From Neonectria sp. B-13 (taxonomy: Eukaryota > Ascomycota > Sordariomycetes > Hypocreales > Nectriaceae), in assembly GCA_002682825.1 (NCBI GenBank), contig NOKP01000012.1, forward strand, positions 186,001 to 250,000: 64,000 nucleotides of DNA, given 5' to 3'. Shown piece by piece: positions 45,010-57,105 of the stretch; position 1 is the stretch's first letter, and every line of letters begins with the position of its first letter. The notes beneath the pieces are model-generated. The model was not told the DNA's origin. It did no database searches and worked only from the letters and a program-made list of their open reading frames with translations. The position numbers and the translations under genes are program-made.

Positions 45010-47014
45010 CTACTCTTGGGGCAGATATACAGCATCGAGGTTGATCATGCTCATTATCGGATCATCCCAAAACTCTCGGAGGAACTCGACATCAGAGGTC
45101 ACCTGCTCTGTGCTATAGGCCATTTCTGGCTGCATCTCGTGATTTCGCAAGTCGGTCTCGTATATCGGTCTGGGTTCCTCCACGCTCTGATCCCCTGGAA
45201 TCTCACTCGGTCGGCCACGGGCCTCATCCGCAATTCTCGTCGCATTCATCAAGATAGAAACGCCCATGCGATGTGTGAAGCGCATCTTAGTTGGGTCTGC
45301 GGAGCCTGGCGGTAACCGCGCAAGAATCTCAAACATCCTTGCCACTCTGGCATATTCGTCCAGAGGGTCGATCGAGCAGAGTCTGAAGACACCTTGGGCC
45401 AAAGAGATATGCGTCGCTGCGGATTGTCGCTCTTCTGGAGACGCGTCGGTGTTGAGATGGAAGAATGTGATGAGAAAGATTGTCGCCAGAGCAAGACCAC
45501 GGTAGTAGGTCTTGGGCAGAGATCTCTCTCTCCTTACCGAGGGTAGGCCATTTGGAGTACCAAGACGAGGGGTGGCTGAGATTTGTATGATGCGCATTGC
45601 TGCCACCAGTGCTGTTTGCAGCATGATCTCGCGGGATGGACTATTCAGTGGTGACTTGGTAATCTCGAGGGCGTAGAAATGAATCTTGGTCACCAAGATG
45701 CTGAATTCCATCTTGAGGATGCCCGGCTCATTTTCTGGAAGAGCCAGCTTGAGGGCGTCGAGCTCGTTGTTGATAACTCGGATCAGACTCGAACCGACAG
45801 AGTCGCTTGTGTTTTGCAGCAGGAGGTTGATGAACTTTGCCACTACGAGATGGATTCGAACCTGAGTGGCGATTTCGAATGGCAGCGTTTTCTGGCTCAG
45901 GAAGCTGTGGATGGCTGCGAAGTCGAGGTCCGAGTTGATCGGCGGTTGAAGTCCGAGATGAAGGCTCAGTCTGAGACGAGGTCAGTACGCCGATTCCAGA
46001 AACCTTGCGAGCTCCTATGACAGTGAGACATACGATGTGCCTACATAAAAACATCCAAGCCAGGTGTTTATTCTAGCTCGAGCTGTACCCGGCAGTACGC
46101 CCATGGTCCGCGGAGACGGAAGAGGCTGCTCCCGGTCCAAGCCCATGTACCGCGCCGCTTGGATTGCGATTCCGCAGTACAGCCAACTGGGGTCTTTGAC
46201 CTGGAGGTCAGTGGGAAGCGGCCAAGCGCAGATGTACAGGAGAGCTTGGATCTTGTGCAAGGGCAGCGGTGCGCTCAAGGCCTCTTCCTTCAGCAGTCTC
46301 AAGTACGGCTCATGGAGACGCGCGAACAACTCGACGTATGGAGTTTCGGGTAGATGTGACGAGACTATCACCATGATGGTCCAGAATAGGAAAGGCTGTG
46401 AGCAGTAGATCTGGTGTAGTGAGATGGATTCGAGGAGCGGCAGCTGGGGACGAAAGAACTCTGCATAGCTAAGGAATGGTAAGCACACGAAACAGGATAT
46501 AGTTGCCAAAGACCATACACTTTGAAAGCCTCAATGGCCAACTGGGAATCTACCAAGACCCCATTCAATGAGACATTCGCTTCGGGCAACTCAAAGTTGT
46601 CTTCTGTCGAGAGTCCTGAAGCTTCCTCGGACAAACGGCTAGTGGCAGCAGGGTCTGAGCCTGAGGATACAGTATCCCCTTCCCTTCGGCTTCGCAGCTC
46701 CTGAATCTCTCTGCTCATCGCCTCTATCCGTCTAAGATATCGAATTAGCGCCGTCTTGCCGGGGTTGACTAGGTGCTTACTTTCTCGCCGGCGTCCTCTG
46801 GAAGGCGGCGTCCACAGTACAGAAAAGCTGTCTTGACTGGCATCTCGAGCAAGGATTTGGAAAAGTGTGTTTGGAATCACATCGGAGCTGATGGGATATG
46901 AGAGTTGGTAGCAAGGATGAGAGCGGTGCTTGGGAATACCTTTGCCTGCTTACATTCAGTACAGGTCCGTACCGAGCGGGTCTGTGAGGAAGTCCTGGTC
47001 TCCTGAGACGCCAT
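45010..47014 (-). CDS. Zn2Cys6 fungal transcription factor with middle homology domain
   Basis: Five exons (47014-46940, 46887-46781, 46731-46514, 46460-46034, 45970-45010) give 595 residues in phase. The zinc cluster is CX2CX6CX9CX2CX6C (C18, C21, C28, C38, C41, C48) and is split by intron 1 after KQAK. A coiled coil (RIEAMSREIQELRSR) follows, then the fungal-specific regulator domain with FFRPQLPLLESISLHQIY, LLYICAWPLP, GIAIQAARYMGLD and RARINTWLGCFY, giving a nuclear activator layout like those controlling carbon or nitrogen catabolic genes. The third intron has a weak GTCTTT donor, so that junction (VYEFF) is the least certain. It sits between the AtuA-like gene (convergent) and the GH78 gene. 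Confidence 0.88.
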
Positions 47015-47903
47015 GCTGAAGACACAATGAGTAGAAGTGTCAAATGCACTAAAAGTTGACCAGGCTCTGGTCGACGGCAGATAGATGTCTGATAGAACTG
47101 GGGCACTCAGGGTTTGCAGTTCGTCGCGTTGTGCAGTCTCACTCGGCTTATTTTTGTTAGTGGAGATTCCTCGGTTATATTCTCGCATTGTTTCATTGAG
47201 AGGGTCGGGGCTTAGCTGACTGGGTGACGTGCTTGAATACTTCCTATTGGCTGAAGGCGTGTGGGTCGGCCTAATTGACCAGTTAGATTTGCTTCATTTT
47301 ACTCAGCCTCAAACACATGTCAATCACTTCATCCTTTATTCCGGAGAAATGAGAGGAGAAGTTGTCCATTCGCTAGACGAACATTTGAGTTTGCCTGTGT
47401 TGTAACGAAGTTTTTTGGGCGACTAACGTAGTGTTATTCGAGGGGCACACGCTAACCTGGAATATCACGAGCTTGTCAACTACCCTAGAGCAACTTAAAA
47501 GTGAGTATTGTCCGGGTTCCTCAAGAAAGCATGGTGCGCAGCCCTGTCTTCTCCGTATAATGACCGTCTTGGTAACTGAACTTTATTCATGCCCCTAGAT
47601 TGCTAAGTGATAAAGGACTACATAAAATCGAGAAACTACAGAATATTGGGATATCTCCTCGAGTCAACAATTTCATTGAGTTTGAAAACCCAGTGGTAAT
47701 CAAAATCATAAAAGCTATCTGTGCATTTCCATTGACCATTATTTTGTTTGATAAAGATCTTTCACATTGTGTCAGCGTTTTCACAGCCGTTCGGGAGGAA
47801 CATAAGTTCAATAGCTAAGTGACAGCTGAGTAGTGCTTGCGTCGTTTTTATTAGACTGAGTGAACCGCGTCCTTGGTAGAGCCGAGAACCCGCCCGCTAT
47901 AAG
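47015..47903. other. Intergenic spacer
   Basis: Lies upstream of the Zn2Cys6 gene and downstream of the rhamnosidase. The short frames at 47587-47818 on both strands are AT-rich with no family match. Confidence 0.45.
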
Positions 47904-50467
47904 CTACTTTTGTAGCGATCTATACTCTAGAGAAAGTTGTTGAACAAGACCATGATCCTCCTCTTCCCCGCCGGGCAGCTGACTCGTAACTCGAACAGCC
48001 TTTTCTAGCTGCAACTCCACGAAAATTTCCCCGCTGGCCCCTGTTCTCCAAGACACCGTCGCGAGATTATCTTTCCCCACTGCCACCTTCGCAGACACAG
48101 CCTCGCTCAACCGCAACCGCGGCTTGAACAGCACCTTCTGAAATCCATGGGCGAGAGGACGAATACCAGCCAGTTCCGTGCAATACTCATACAAAGGTAC
48201 ACTCCCCCACGCATGGCAGTCGGACCGCTGTCGTACATCGTCCTCTTCCCACGTGGAAAGATTGTTCGCCAGCATCCGACGCCACGGATCCCATACGTGC
48301 GTCCAGTAAGCCTCGTAGACGTCGTCTCCGGCGATGGAGAAGGCACGAAGCGCGTAGAACTGCATCATGTACGAGCATTTTGAGAAATTTGGGTTTGCGA
48401 AGGCCTCGACTACGAGACGAGCTTGGTCTTCTGGGCGTGCGGCGCCGGAAAGAATCGCAAACACTTGACAGTGTTGAGAATAGGAAAGGTCATCTGCGAC
48501 GTTGGCAGTGGAGTCCGTGAAGAAGCGCCCGTCGTAGCAGTGAATCCGGATTGCTGCCAAGAGAGACTCTGCTCGCAGCTCATACTCGTCTGCGTTACCA
48601 GGCCGGCCAACCTCACGCAGCAATCGCGAAGCTTGCTTGAGAACATACGCGTAGAGCATGCTGAAGTAAGTATGTCGGTTTGATTTGCGGCCAGACGTAG
48701 GAACACCCTTGTCCGGGTGCTCCTTCGTAGCACCCCAGGTCGTCACCCAGTCAACATACTGCCAGACGTCCTCGGGAAGGCCGCTCACGAGGCCAAGACT
48801 GTCGACATGCGAGTGGAAGAACTCGAGGACACCGTCGATACGAGGTATGAAGGAGCGGGAATACGGCGTGTCGCCAAAGAAGAGGTGGTGGTCGCATACT
48901 TGGAGGATCCAGTAGAGGGAGAAACCAGCAATGAGCTGGGGCACGTGCGATGGGAATCGGGATTGAGTGAGGCCTTCGGTTCCGACTGAAGCGGCAAAGT
49001 TGGTGATGGCTTGTCGCATCAGGCGGTCGTCGCCTGAGAGCAGATAGTGGAACAAGCCCACAGAACGAGAGTCTCCAGAGTATCTAGCAAAGTCAATAAA
49101 CGATTATTATTCTCCATGACGTTTCGATGATACTCACTGAAGCTGCTCGTAGAATGGACAGTCAGAGTACCCGTCGAACATGCAGTTCCGCATCGTTCTG
49201 ACCGACACGTCCCATATTTCCTTGCTCTGCGGGTCTCCAGCGTTGTCCCAGCTCGCTTTGACCATCAAAGGATAGTTGACTTGAGTGGCATCAAACGATA
49301 CCAGCTCCACTGGTTCAAGGCCAACGGCTATTTCAAGTCGCAGAAGACGAAACGTCCGGAACCAAAACGGTTCATATACGACAGTCTGCGTTTTGGGAAT
49401 GACCAGAATAACGCTGTCGTAAGGTCCAATAAGATGCCCGGTCTTGGCGTCCAGCCGATCTGCCTTGGTTCGGAAGAATGGGTAATCGCGGGGCTCAAGT
49501 TCGTATCCTTCCGAGTAAACTACTTTGAGTACAACCTGAGACTGCTTCTCTGACTTGAAGGCCCAACGCAAAAACGCAGTGGAATGAACTTCTGCTTGTA
49601 TATCTAGCGTATGGGAAGAGTTTGCAGGAAGAATCAGTGACTTCTTCCCCGACAAGTACGCAGCCCAGTCATCAACGGCGACGGCGCTTTGACAAGTCCG
49701 TACGGTGCTGACATCGACGTGGCTTTCTTCGGGCATCGGAATAGATCGCGGACGTAGACGCCAAGGAGATATGTCGCCATTCAACGTCTTGATTCCATGC
49801 ATCACGGGCGTGGCTGGGGGAAGGAGGGGGGTTGGGTTGACACGTTCGCTTATCTGTTAAAAGATTGTTAGAACATTTAATGAAAAGTCTGACGGTGCCA
49901 TCTTACATGGAGAAATACATCGTCAATCAGACCGGTGGGAAAGAAAATACTCTCATCCACTTGGGCGTGCCAGCCGTTGCAAGAGCTGAGGTCAATGACT
50001 TCCGCATCTGCTTCGACCTCGCCGATTACTGTCAAACCAGGGAACGAGGTTCTCTCGAACGGCATGGCGGTCCGAGAAGACGCAAAGTAGCGGACTACAA
50101 GGAACTTGATCTCATTAATCCCAGAGCGAAGAAGCGGTGCGATATCAAGTGTGTCGTAGTACCAAATCAATGGGCTACTTCTGCTCGGCCCAACAGCAGC
50201 TCGAGCTCCATTGACGTAGAGCTTGTACCGCGTGTCTGCCGAGAAATGCAACACAGCAGTAGATGGAAGAGAGGAGAGACTGAATTCGCGCGTGAAAGCG
50301 ACGACTCTACCAGCTGTGTGTTCGGTCGATGAGTCGACCCAGTTGTGAGTCCAGATCCAATTGGCCTGGAGCTCATTGATGGTCTACGAGTTAATTAGAT
50401 TGGGATAATGCTAGGAGGAAATCTTAGGCGGATTGCACTATACCCTTTGCTCCTTGGATGACACCAT
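47904..50467 (-). CDS. Alpha-L-rhamnosidase, family GH78 (probably intracellular)
   Basis: Four exons (50467-50444, 50383-49907, 49853-49138, 49083-47904) give 798 residues. The first exon encodes only MVSSKEQR; there is no signal peptide. The order is an N-terminal beta-sandwich (ANWIWTHNW, YKLYVNGARAAVGPSR), a linker DDVFLHISERVNP, a second sandwich, and an (alpha/alpha)6 barrel with the catalytic-region motif FDGYSDCPFYEQLQYSGDSR, PEDVWQYVDWV, and QRSDCHAWGSVPLYEY. A C-terminal beta domain contains FKPRL. The enzyme should remove non-reducing alpha-L-rhamnose. Absence of a secretion signal implies action on imported disaccharides or glycosides. It is flanked by the regulator and by the GH79 gene, both on the same strand. 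Confidence 0.9.
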
Positions 50468-51165
50468 TTTTCTTGAAAGGAACGGTGTTTTCGGATACAA
50501 TGTTAAAGAATAGTAGGAACAAGAATGCCAAGAAATAAGGTGCTTTTGTTGTAGTTGCACACTGAGCCCGTAGTGTGAAGAATCACGCGGTCAGTGACGA
50601 TGTGGTATCGGCCACCAGCTTAGGCATTGGATTGCGAGCATTAAAGTCGCATGTATTGGAACTACTCACATTGGAGCGCGTAGAGAGTTGACAGCCTTCC
50701 CCGCTCGGGTTACGGATGTAATGCAGATAGTCGGGTTATCAGGTGCCGAGTTCTCCGCATATTTTGGAGGGCAAGCATGTTTCTGTTTGTGCAGCTCCCT
50801 TACCGAGGCACATTGGTTCGTCAAGGTAAAGGCTTGTCGATCCCTCCCGATCAGTTCACGGCTGCATATTACCCCAACCCTTAGATACCTCTAACCCCAA
50901 TTCGCATAGCCCGTCAACAGAAATCCCATTGAAGCTGAGCACTTGCCAAACTGGAATGCTACCGAAGCAAGCCTCGTGTATTACAGTGCCTTGGGAATAC
51001 GTGGTTGGGATCGAAGCCCAATCTGTCTAAAGTATTGCGATCCGCTGATACAAAATGCAGCACAAGCTCAATGTCAACTCAATAGAGCGTAGATACTCTC
51101 TGACCTCGAGCTACATAAACAACCTAACCAAGATCCCTTTCCATCTTCCGCCATGGCTTATTGCC
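50468..51165. other. Intergenic spacer
   Basis: Promoter side of the rhamnosidase and 3' side of the GH79 gene. Nothing was recognised. Confidence 0.4.
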
Positions 51166-52923
51166 TCACAGATAGATCAACAAAGCCTCCGAGGCGCCAA
51201 GAGTAAAGGTGGCTGCTCCACCGGAGACTGTGTTGGTTTCCCTGACAGCAGTTCCCTGGATCGTGCAAGTGCCATTCACAAACGTCTGGCCGCCAACAGT
51301 CGGGTTCTGGCCGCGATCAACACGAGAGGTCGAGTACGGAGCCGTCAGGCGTTTAGCAGTGACGCTGGTTGACTTCAGACCAGTCAATGTGTAGGTCTGC
51401 GACGGCCGCGTGCCGCTGGTGTAGTAGTCGGAGTTGTACAAAAGGACTTTAACGGGAACCCCAGACTTATAGATGGCGTAAGCGGCGTATGAAGTAGTCT
51501 GGTCATCCAAGGGTGCAATCTGGTCTGCATCCGCAACAGCCATGGTGGCGAAGTAGGCGCCGAAGTACGGGGCTCCCATACTGTACCGCCCCCACCAGCA
51601 ATATTGACCTATTAAGAAGCTTTAGTATTGGTTGTATCGATGTAAGGACCGCACTTACAGTTACCGATAGTGCCCTGATGGAAGTAAAGCGCCTGGGAAT
51701 ATTAGTTTTATGCTTTGAAAGGAAGAGGGTAAAACATGTATAGTACCTGTGTGCCCATAAGTAAGGACTGCATAACATAGTCGAGAATCCAAAGAGCGGC
51801 ACCGAAAGTCGGGCTGATTCCACCTCCTCCTTGTGTGGCTACATCACTCATTAGAAAAATGGACAAGTAATATCGCAGTCTTAAACATTACCTGAGTTCG
51901 TCTCTCCGATGACATGCGGTTTGCCTTTAGCTTTGGCGGCCGCCACCTCGGACGCAAAGGGCTTGATCTGTGTAGCAATACCACTATGGCTCATCAACCC
52001 AGCCAAATTGGCTGTGCTCGAAGACTGAGGATAGTTGTGCGAGCAGTAGTTTTTGACGTAAGCATTTGCATTACCCTCAACCGCAGTGAGCCCTACAATG
52101 CTCATAGGCGAATTGTAGAAGTAGACACCAGCCGAGATTATATTTGAGCTGGTGAGGTTCCCGCAAACCGCGTCTTGCCAAGCCACCTGCGATGCGTAGT
52201 CGGCAGCGGCAGTCCAGGATTGACCATTGGCAATGGGATCTGAGCTAGTGAAGACTGAAGATAGACGGCAAGTTAGCGAGTTGATCAAGTGGAGAACAGT
52301 CATGTTATAGGGCTTAGCACAGTTTGGTTCGTTGCCAAGCTCGATGGCGTTCAAATTGCTTATCTGAGCCTTTGCTAAAGTCGCAGCGGCAACGGTGTTT
52401 GGCAAGTTGTTTAGACGACGATTGAGTCCAATGGTTACGGCGCCTCCATACTTGGCGGCCAGTGAAAAGAACGAGGGCCCAAAGGTTAGTGTCGATGGAG
52501 CATCCGCAGGGTCAGCTACAGTGTAAGTGACCGCATTGGAGGAGGAGGCATCATATGTGGCACGATCCCTGATTTCGGTTATAAACGGGATGAAAGGCAC
52601 GTCGAGGTGGGGATAAATAACGTACTGGGTAGTTCCCCCAATTCGCAGTGGTGGCCATGATCCAGTGAGGTCCTTGAGGTTCTGCAGACATGTCGAGGTC
52701 GCAGCGACGTCGTTCATGTATCCTGGAAAAGTGAAGAATTCCAGACTAAAAGGTCAGCAACCTTAGGATGTCCCGCCAAAATAGAAACTCACGAGACACC
52801 AACTGGTGCTACAGGAAGCTGGGCGCTGCTGTTAGCGGGCGCTGTTGCGGGGACATTGAATGTCATGCCAGACGCCATTAGTATATGGCCGAAGAGGCAC
52901 GCAGATTGCAAAAAGCCAGGCAT
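51166..52923 (-). CDS. Secreted GH79 beta-glucuronidase-like glycoside hydrolase
   Basis: Five exons (52923-52793, 52745-51892, 51838-51747, 51692-51659, 51608-51166) give 517 residues. An N-terminal hydrophobic leader starts MPGFLQSACLFGHILMASG. The (beta/alpha)8 domain has LRIGGTTQ, the acid/base region NAIELGNEPN and the nucleophile region HVIGETNSG, the two Glu expected in clan GH-A. The exon pieces CQYCWWGRYSMGAPYF lead into the C-terminal GH79C beta domain (VLLYNSDYY, FTLGASEALLIYL). Fungal GH79 enzymes release glucuronic or 4-O-methylglucuronic acid from arabinogalactan side chains or related glycans. N-glycosylation sites (NMT, NLT, NGT) fit secretion. It lies immediately upstream of the GH78 gene in the same direction. 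Confidence 0.86.
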
Positions 52924-53772
52924 TGTAGACACTATATCTTGTGATCAATTTGCGACTTAATGGTGTACAGATTGATCCTTCGATTCAGAGAGAGCTAGGG
53001 CGGGTGGTATTTACTCTGGGTTCATTCACACTTTATACCTTTATCACAAGTCCGGTAGGATAGGATGCCAAGGACTATAATCACGGAGAGTTTCCATAAG
53101 GAGCCATACCTATGCTCCGTATTCAATCTGTCTCGATTTTGGTTAGTATAAACTTTCAGCGGTTATCCCCAGCACCGACAAGTGACTGGGATCTTCAGGC
53201 CGAGCGTAGTATTCCTCGTCTCCGCATGGGTCAGTCCCCACATCCCGCATTCTACAAGTCGACTCCAGTCTTTAACACGTGGAACCGGGAGAAGGCTCGA
53301 TGATCCGGGGTAATAGAGCGGCCTCGGTTGGTCTTGCCCCGAACTACGCTCCAATGAACCACCAGCGCTTAACTGACGTACGACCTATATCACGTAAATC
53401 CGGAATGATATGCCACACTAACCGGCTTCATCGAGGCGGACGGCTCAAACGGCACGCATCCTAGTTACCCCGCACACAATAACACAAACGAACGCTCAGT
53501 TGATGGTCCCATCCGCCCAGGAACATGGGGGTTTTCGCATCCGGCTTGGATCCTTTGTCGACGAGTATGGGGTCCCCAGACGGAACAGCCTGCTCCGGGG
53601 AGTGAGGACCGGGGAGAATCCCGAGTGCCTTTAATTGGTATCTCAGCAAAAGGATACCCGTGAATGCAGCGAGGAATATAAAGAGCTCGACCTTTACGTC
53701 ATCTAAGAAGTCGGGTGATAATCCATACACCTGACGCTCTCCGCTTTCGTGCACCGCGATACAGGCACCATA
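52924..53772. other. Divergent promoter region between GH79 and the sugar porter
   Basis: An 849-base region controlling two divergent genes. It contains paired CreA-type sites and a TATAAA listed separately. The minus-strand frame 53461-54105 overlaps the transporter's first exon and lacks family features. Confidence 0.5.
53595..53682 (+). promoter_or_regulatory. Paired CreA/Mig1-type sites and TATA box before the sugar porter
   Basis: CCGGGG occurs at 53595-53600 and again at 53609-53614, both matching SYGGRG, which CreA often binds as close pairs. TATAAA at 53677-53682 is 91 bases before the ATG. This suggests glucose repression of the transporter and perhaps of the divergent GH79 gene. 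Confidence 0.5.
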
Positions 53773-56024
53773 ATGTCGAAAACGGACCAGGGAAAAGGCG
53801 AAATCGCCACGGTCGAACATGCCACGACCGAGGAGATGCAGCAGACCATCGACAAAGGGGGCGTTCCCTTGATGCGATCGCGCGAAGACGACCTCGGCGT
53901 ATGGACGACTGTTTGGCGATACAAGATGGTGGGCGCCATTGCCATGTCTGCCGCTTTCAGTGCAGCATTGGATGGATACCGTTAGACATCCCCCGTCAGA
54001 ACCTGTTATACTGTTTACGTAGAACGACGTTGGCTGACTGGCGTTCCCCAAACAGAGATCAACCTGAACGGCGGTATCGTTTCGAACAAAGGCTTCATCC
54101 AGCAAATGGCTAGCAAAGGAACGACAATTATTGAAGGGAAATACATCTCAGCGTGGGGAGGAATTCAATCTGCCGGTCAAACAATCGGTCAAATTGTGTG
54201 TCTTCGCTTCTAGTAAACTCTGTCTTCCTTCAAAAAAGCATCTGCTGACCTTGTATTTCCGCCTTCAGCTGCTTCAGTTTGCCACTGAGCGCTTCGGCCG
54301 CAAAGTTGCCCTTTACATTATCTGGCTGGTTCTTGTTGCTGTAAGTAGAGCATCTTCCCTATCTGACGCTTCGGTGTTTTCAGACACGAAGAGCTGACGC
54401 TTTACGCTGGAATAGAGCATATTCATCGAGACATTTGCGACCCGTTGGGACCACTGGCTTGTTGCAAAGCTCTTCTCGGGCATGGGAGTCGGCATGCTGC
54501 AGGCTACATTACCGCTCTATCTCTCCGAAATAGCTCCAACTCAGCTACGAGGCTTCTACATCAACGCATACAGCTTGTGGGTTCTCCACCCCCGTAGGAA
54601 CCATGTTGCTCTTTACCTTTGCTGATACTAGATTCACCACAGCTGGTTTGTCCTGGGCCAGCTCTTTGCCTCTGTTGCGCTCAACAGGCTTAATGCCACA
54701 GATCCTTTCAACTTCCGGACTCCTATTTATTCCCAGGTATGATGCAACTTCTTGATAAAAACATCGTGTGGTCATGTAGAACAAGCTGACTCGTGAATAC
54801 CAGTGGGGAATGATCGGGGTGGCCGCAATCATCTTCCTCCTTGTCCCAGAAACGCCGTGGTGGCTGGTAAGCAAGGGGAAGCTAGACAAGGCAGCCAAAG
54901 TCCTCGATATTTGCAACGGCCATATCGAAGGTTATGATGTTCAGGAACAAATTGTATGCTTCTCTTTTTTATTGACGGCTGTTGGCTGTTGTGCTAACTC
55001 ATGAATTTCCCAGGGCATCATGAACGCTACGGTAATGATGGAGCGCCACATTGCCAAGCGAGACTCCAAGGAGGGCATTTGGGCCGTGTTCCAGGGCCGA
55101 AACCTCGTCCGGTTCATCATCTCGGCGTGGCCTAAGATTACGCAGCAGTTTGTAGGCCTGGCTGTGTTCAACACCTACGCTACTTACTTTTGTGAGCCAC
55201 CATTGTGAGGTTATTGACCAGCGCTAACTATCATCGCAGTCCAATATGCTGGCAATAAGGATCCGTTCCTTGTCACTCTCATTCTATCCAGCGTCCAGCT
55301 CCTCTCGATGATCCTCACAGCCACGCTTACCGATCAGTTTGGTCGTCGACCTCTGACCGTATACCCCTACGCTGTGACAGTGCTCTCCGTCCTTTGCTTG
55401 GGAATCATCGGATGTTTCGATTACACTCAGAAAGCGACAAGTTCCTTGCTCGTAAGCCAGGATTTACCAACGCCTTCTAAATCCCAGACTAACCATGCCT
55501 CAAGATCTTCTTTGCTTGTCTGGCTACCTTCTCGACCACGGGAGCTTCGGCTATCGGATACGCCTACTCTGCGGAGCTTCCACAGCAACGTTTGCGAGCA
55601 CAGACGGCCGGCTGGGCACTGGCACTGTCCAATCTCGTCGCCATCATGTTCAGCTTCTGCACACCTCTCATGATCAACGGGACCGTGACAAAATGGGGCG
55701 TCAAGACTGGGTTCTTGTAAGTTTTTCACCGTGATTTGGGACAAGTGCGTGGCTAATGTCCGTGTCTACGCGTAGCTTTGCCGGTACTGGTGCTGTGTCC
55801 GTTGTCATCGCCTGGTTCATCCTCCCCGAAGTCACACGCCGAACGCCTGGTGAAATTGATGAAATGTACGTGACCCTCCATCTCAAGCATGACCAAGCTA
55901 ACCTGTGTGCAATGATAGGTTTGAGATGAAGGTCAACCTTCGTCACTTCAAGCATTACGTCACTGAAGTTCAAATGCGGGCAGATGAAGAATATCGAGGC
56001 AGAGGGCAGACTGAAGCTACTTAA
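53773..56024 (+). CDS. MFS sugar porter, maltose/alpha-glucoside permease type
   Basis: Eleven exons (53773-53980, 54056-54195, 54269-54340, 54416-54576, 54643-54736, 54804-54953, 55014-55191, 55240-55451, 55505-55716, 55776-55865, 55919-56024) give 540 residues, all in phase. Sugar-porter signatures are ERFGRKVAL, AKLFSGMGVGMLQATLPLYLSE (in part), APTQLRGF, PETPWWLVSKGK, DQFGRRPL, RLRAQTAGWALALSN and PEVTRRTPGEIDEMFE. The second signature with APTQLRG and PETPWWL is typical of alpha-glucoside/lactose-like carriers. The donor of intron 4 (GTGGGT, giving YSFWFVLGQ) was chosen over a GTTCTC alternative because only it keeps frame. It is probably a plasma-membrane importer of a disaccharide, perhaps a product of the neighbouring GH79/GH78 enzymes. 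Confidence 0.88.
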
Positions 56025-57105
56025 GCACGTCGTGAATGGGAGGAATAGTGTTCAGAATATGGGTTATGAAGCGAGAGACTTTGGCTCAATAGAACCAGCT
56101 AATGTTAATACGCAACTTGCCCAAGTGGGGAGTGTAGCTTGCATTTTATTCTCCCTAGGGCTTGACATGATGTGAATTAGTGTTAAGAGCCTTGATGTTC
56201 AGGTTGAGCGCGGAGTGTTGTATGATGGTTCCAGGGGCAAACAATTGTTTAGTATCGTACCGGTTAAATTGTGCTAGCAGCAGTAGTCTTTGCAAGGAAG
56301 ATAGCCCTCATCGTTCAGCCGCTCTTGCAAGTCAATTCAGTACCAACGACTCCACTTCATTCCTTTCGAAAGACGCTCGTCGCCATTATCGTGGTAGGCC
56401 ACAGTGCGCGCAATTGAAAGCGCAGGACATGGTTCTTGCTCACCAGGGTATCAGGATTGTGGATTGGCCCATTCATGTCATGACCGTGGGATGCTACAAT
56501 TATAGTGAGCCGTCATCGCATCGGATAGGGCCACCAAGCCACACAGCTTGGACAGCTCTACTGATGTAAGCTGTGACGTCCGTGCCCATGTTTCAATAAT
56601 TGCGTGTTGATTGAGGTGGGGCTTGGGTGAGGCGGTGCAAATGCAATGGTTCTAGACCACTTCCTTTATTCGACCTTCAAGTGTAATTATTGTTAGAAAA
56701 TGAAGCAGTAGTTGGCAAGGAACCCGAGTGTCAATACTTAGCTCCCAGGCGTCACTTCATGATACTAAAGAGCGCCGTCATATTTCCCCGGATTTCTAGC
56801 ACGCGAATTATTACCACAATGAGGACAATAAAGTGGCCCGTCAGCAACGACGGTTTGGGACACGCCGAGCCGCCGACTGAGTCACGGCCGCTTGCAGGGG
56901 AACTACGCCACTTTCTACGGCTCAAAATGTGGCATAAATAATGTCTGCGCCTCAGCGGCTATGCAAAGGGCGGCTGCCTCTCCCTGATGATGCTGACGCC
57001 GAAGCAGCTACAAATGACCGCTGAAGGAACGAATATAAGGGAAGATCAAGCGCTGTAAATACACGACGTCAAACCACCTGCAAAGGTCCAGTCAAACCAG
57101 GCTCC
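56025..57105. other. Intergenic spacer
   Basis: No gene was recognised. Frames such as 56180-56569 are low in family features. A short inverted GCCAC...GTGGC pair lies near 56908-56935. Confidence 0.45.

Noticed and set aside
53461..54105. 214-codon minus-strand frame over the sugar-porter promoter and first exon
   Set aside because: Half of it is antisense to the porter's exon 1, and the remaining part has no recognised domain.
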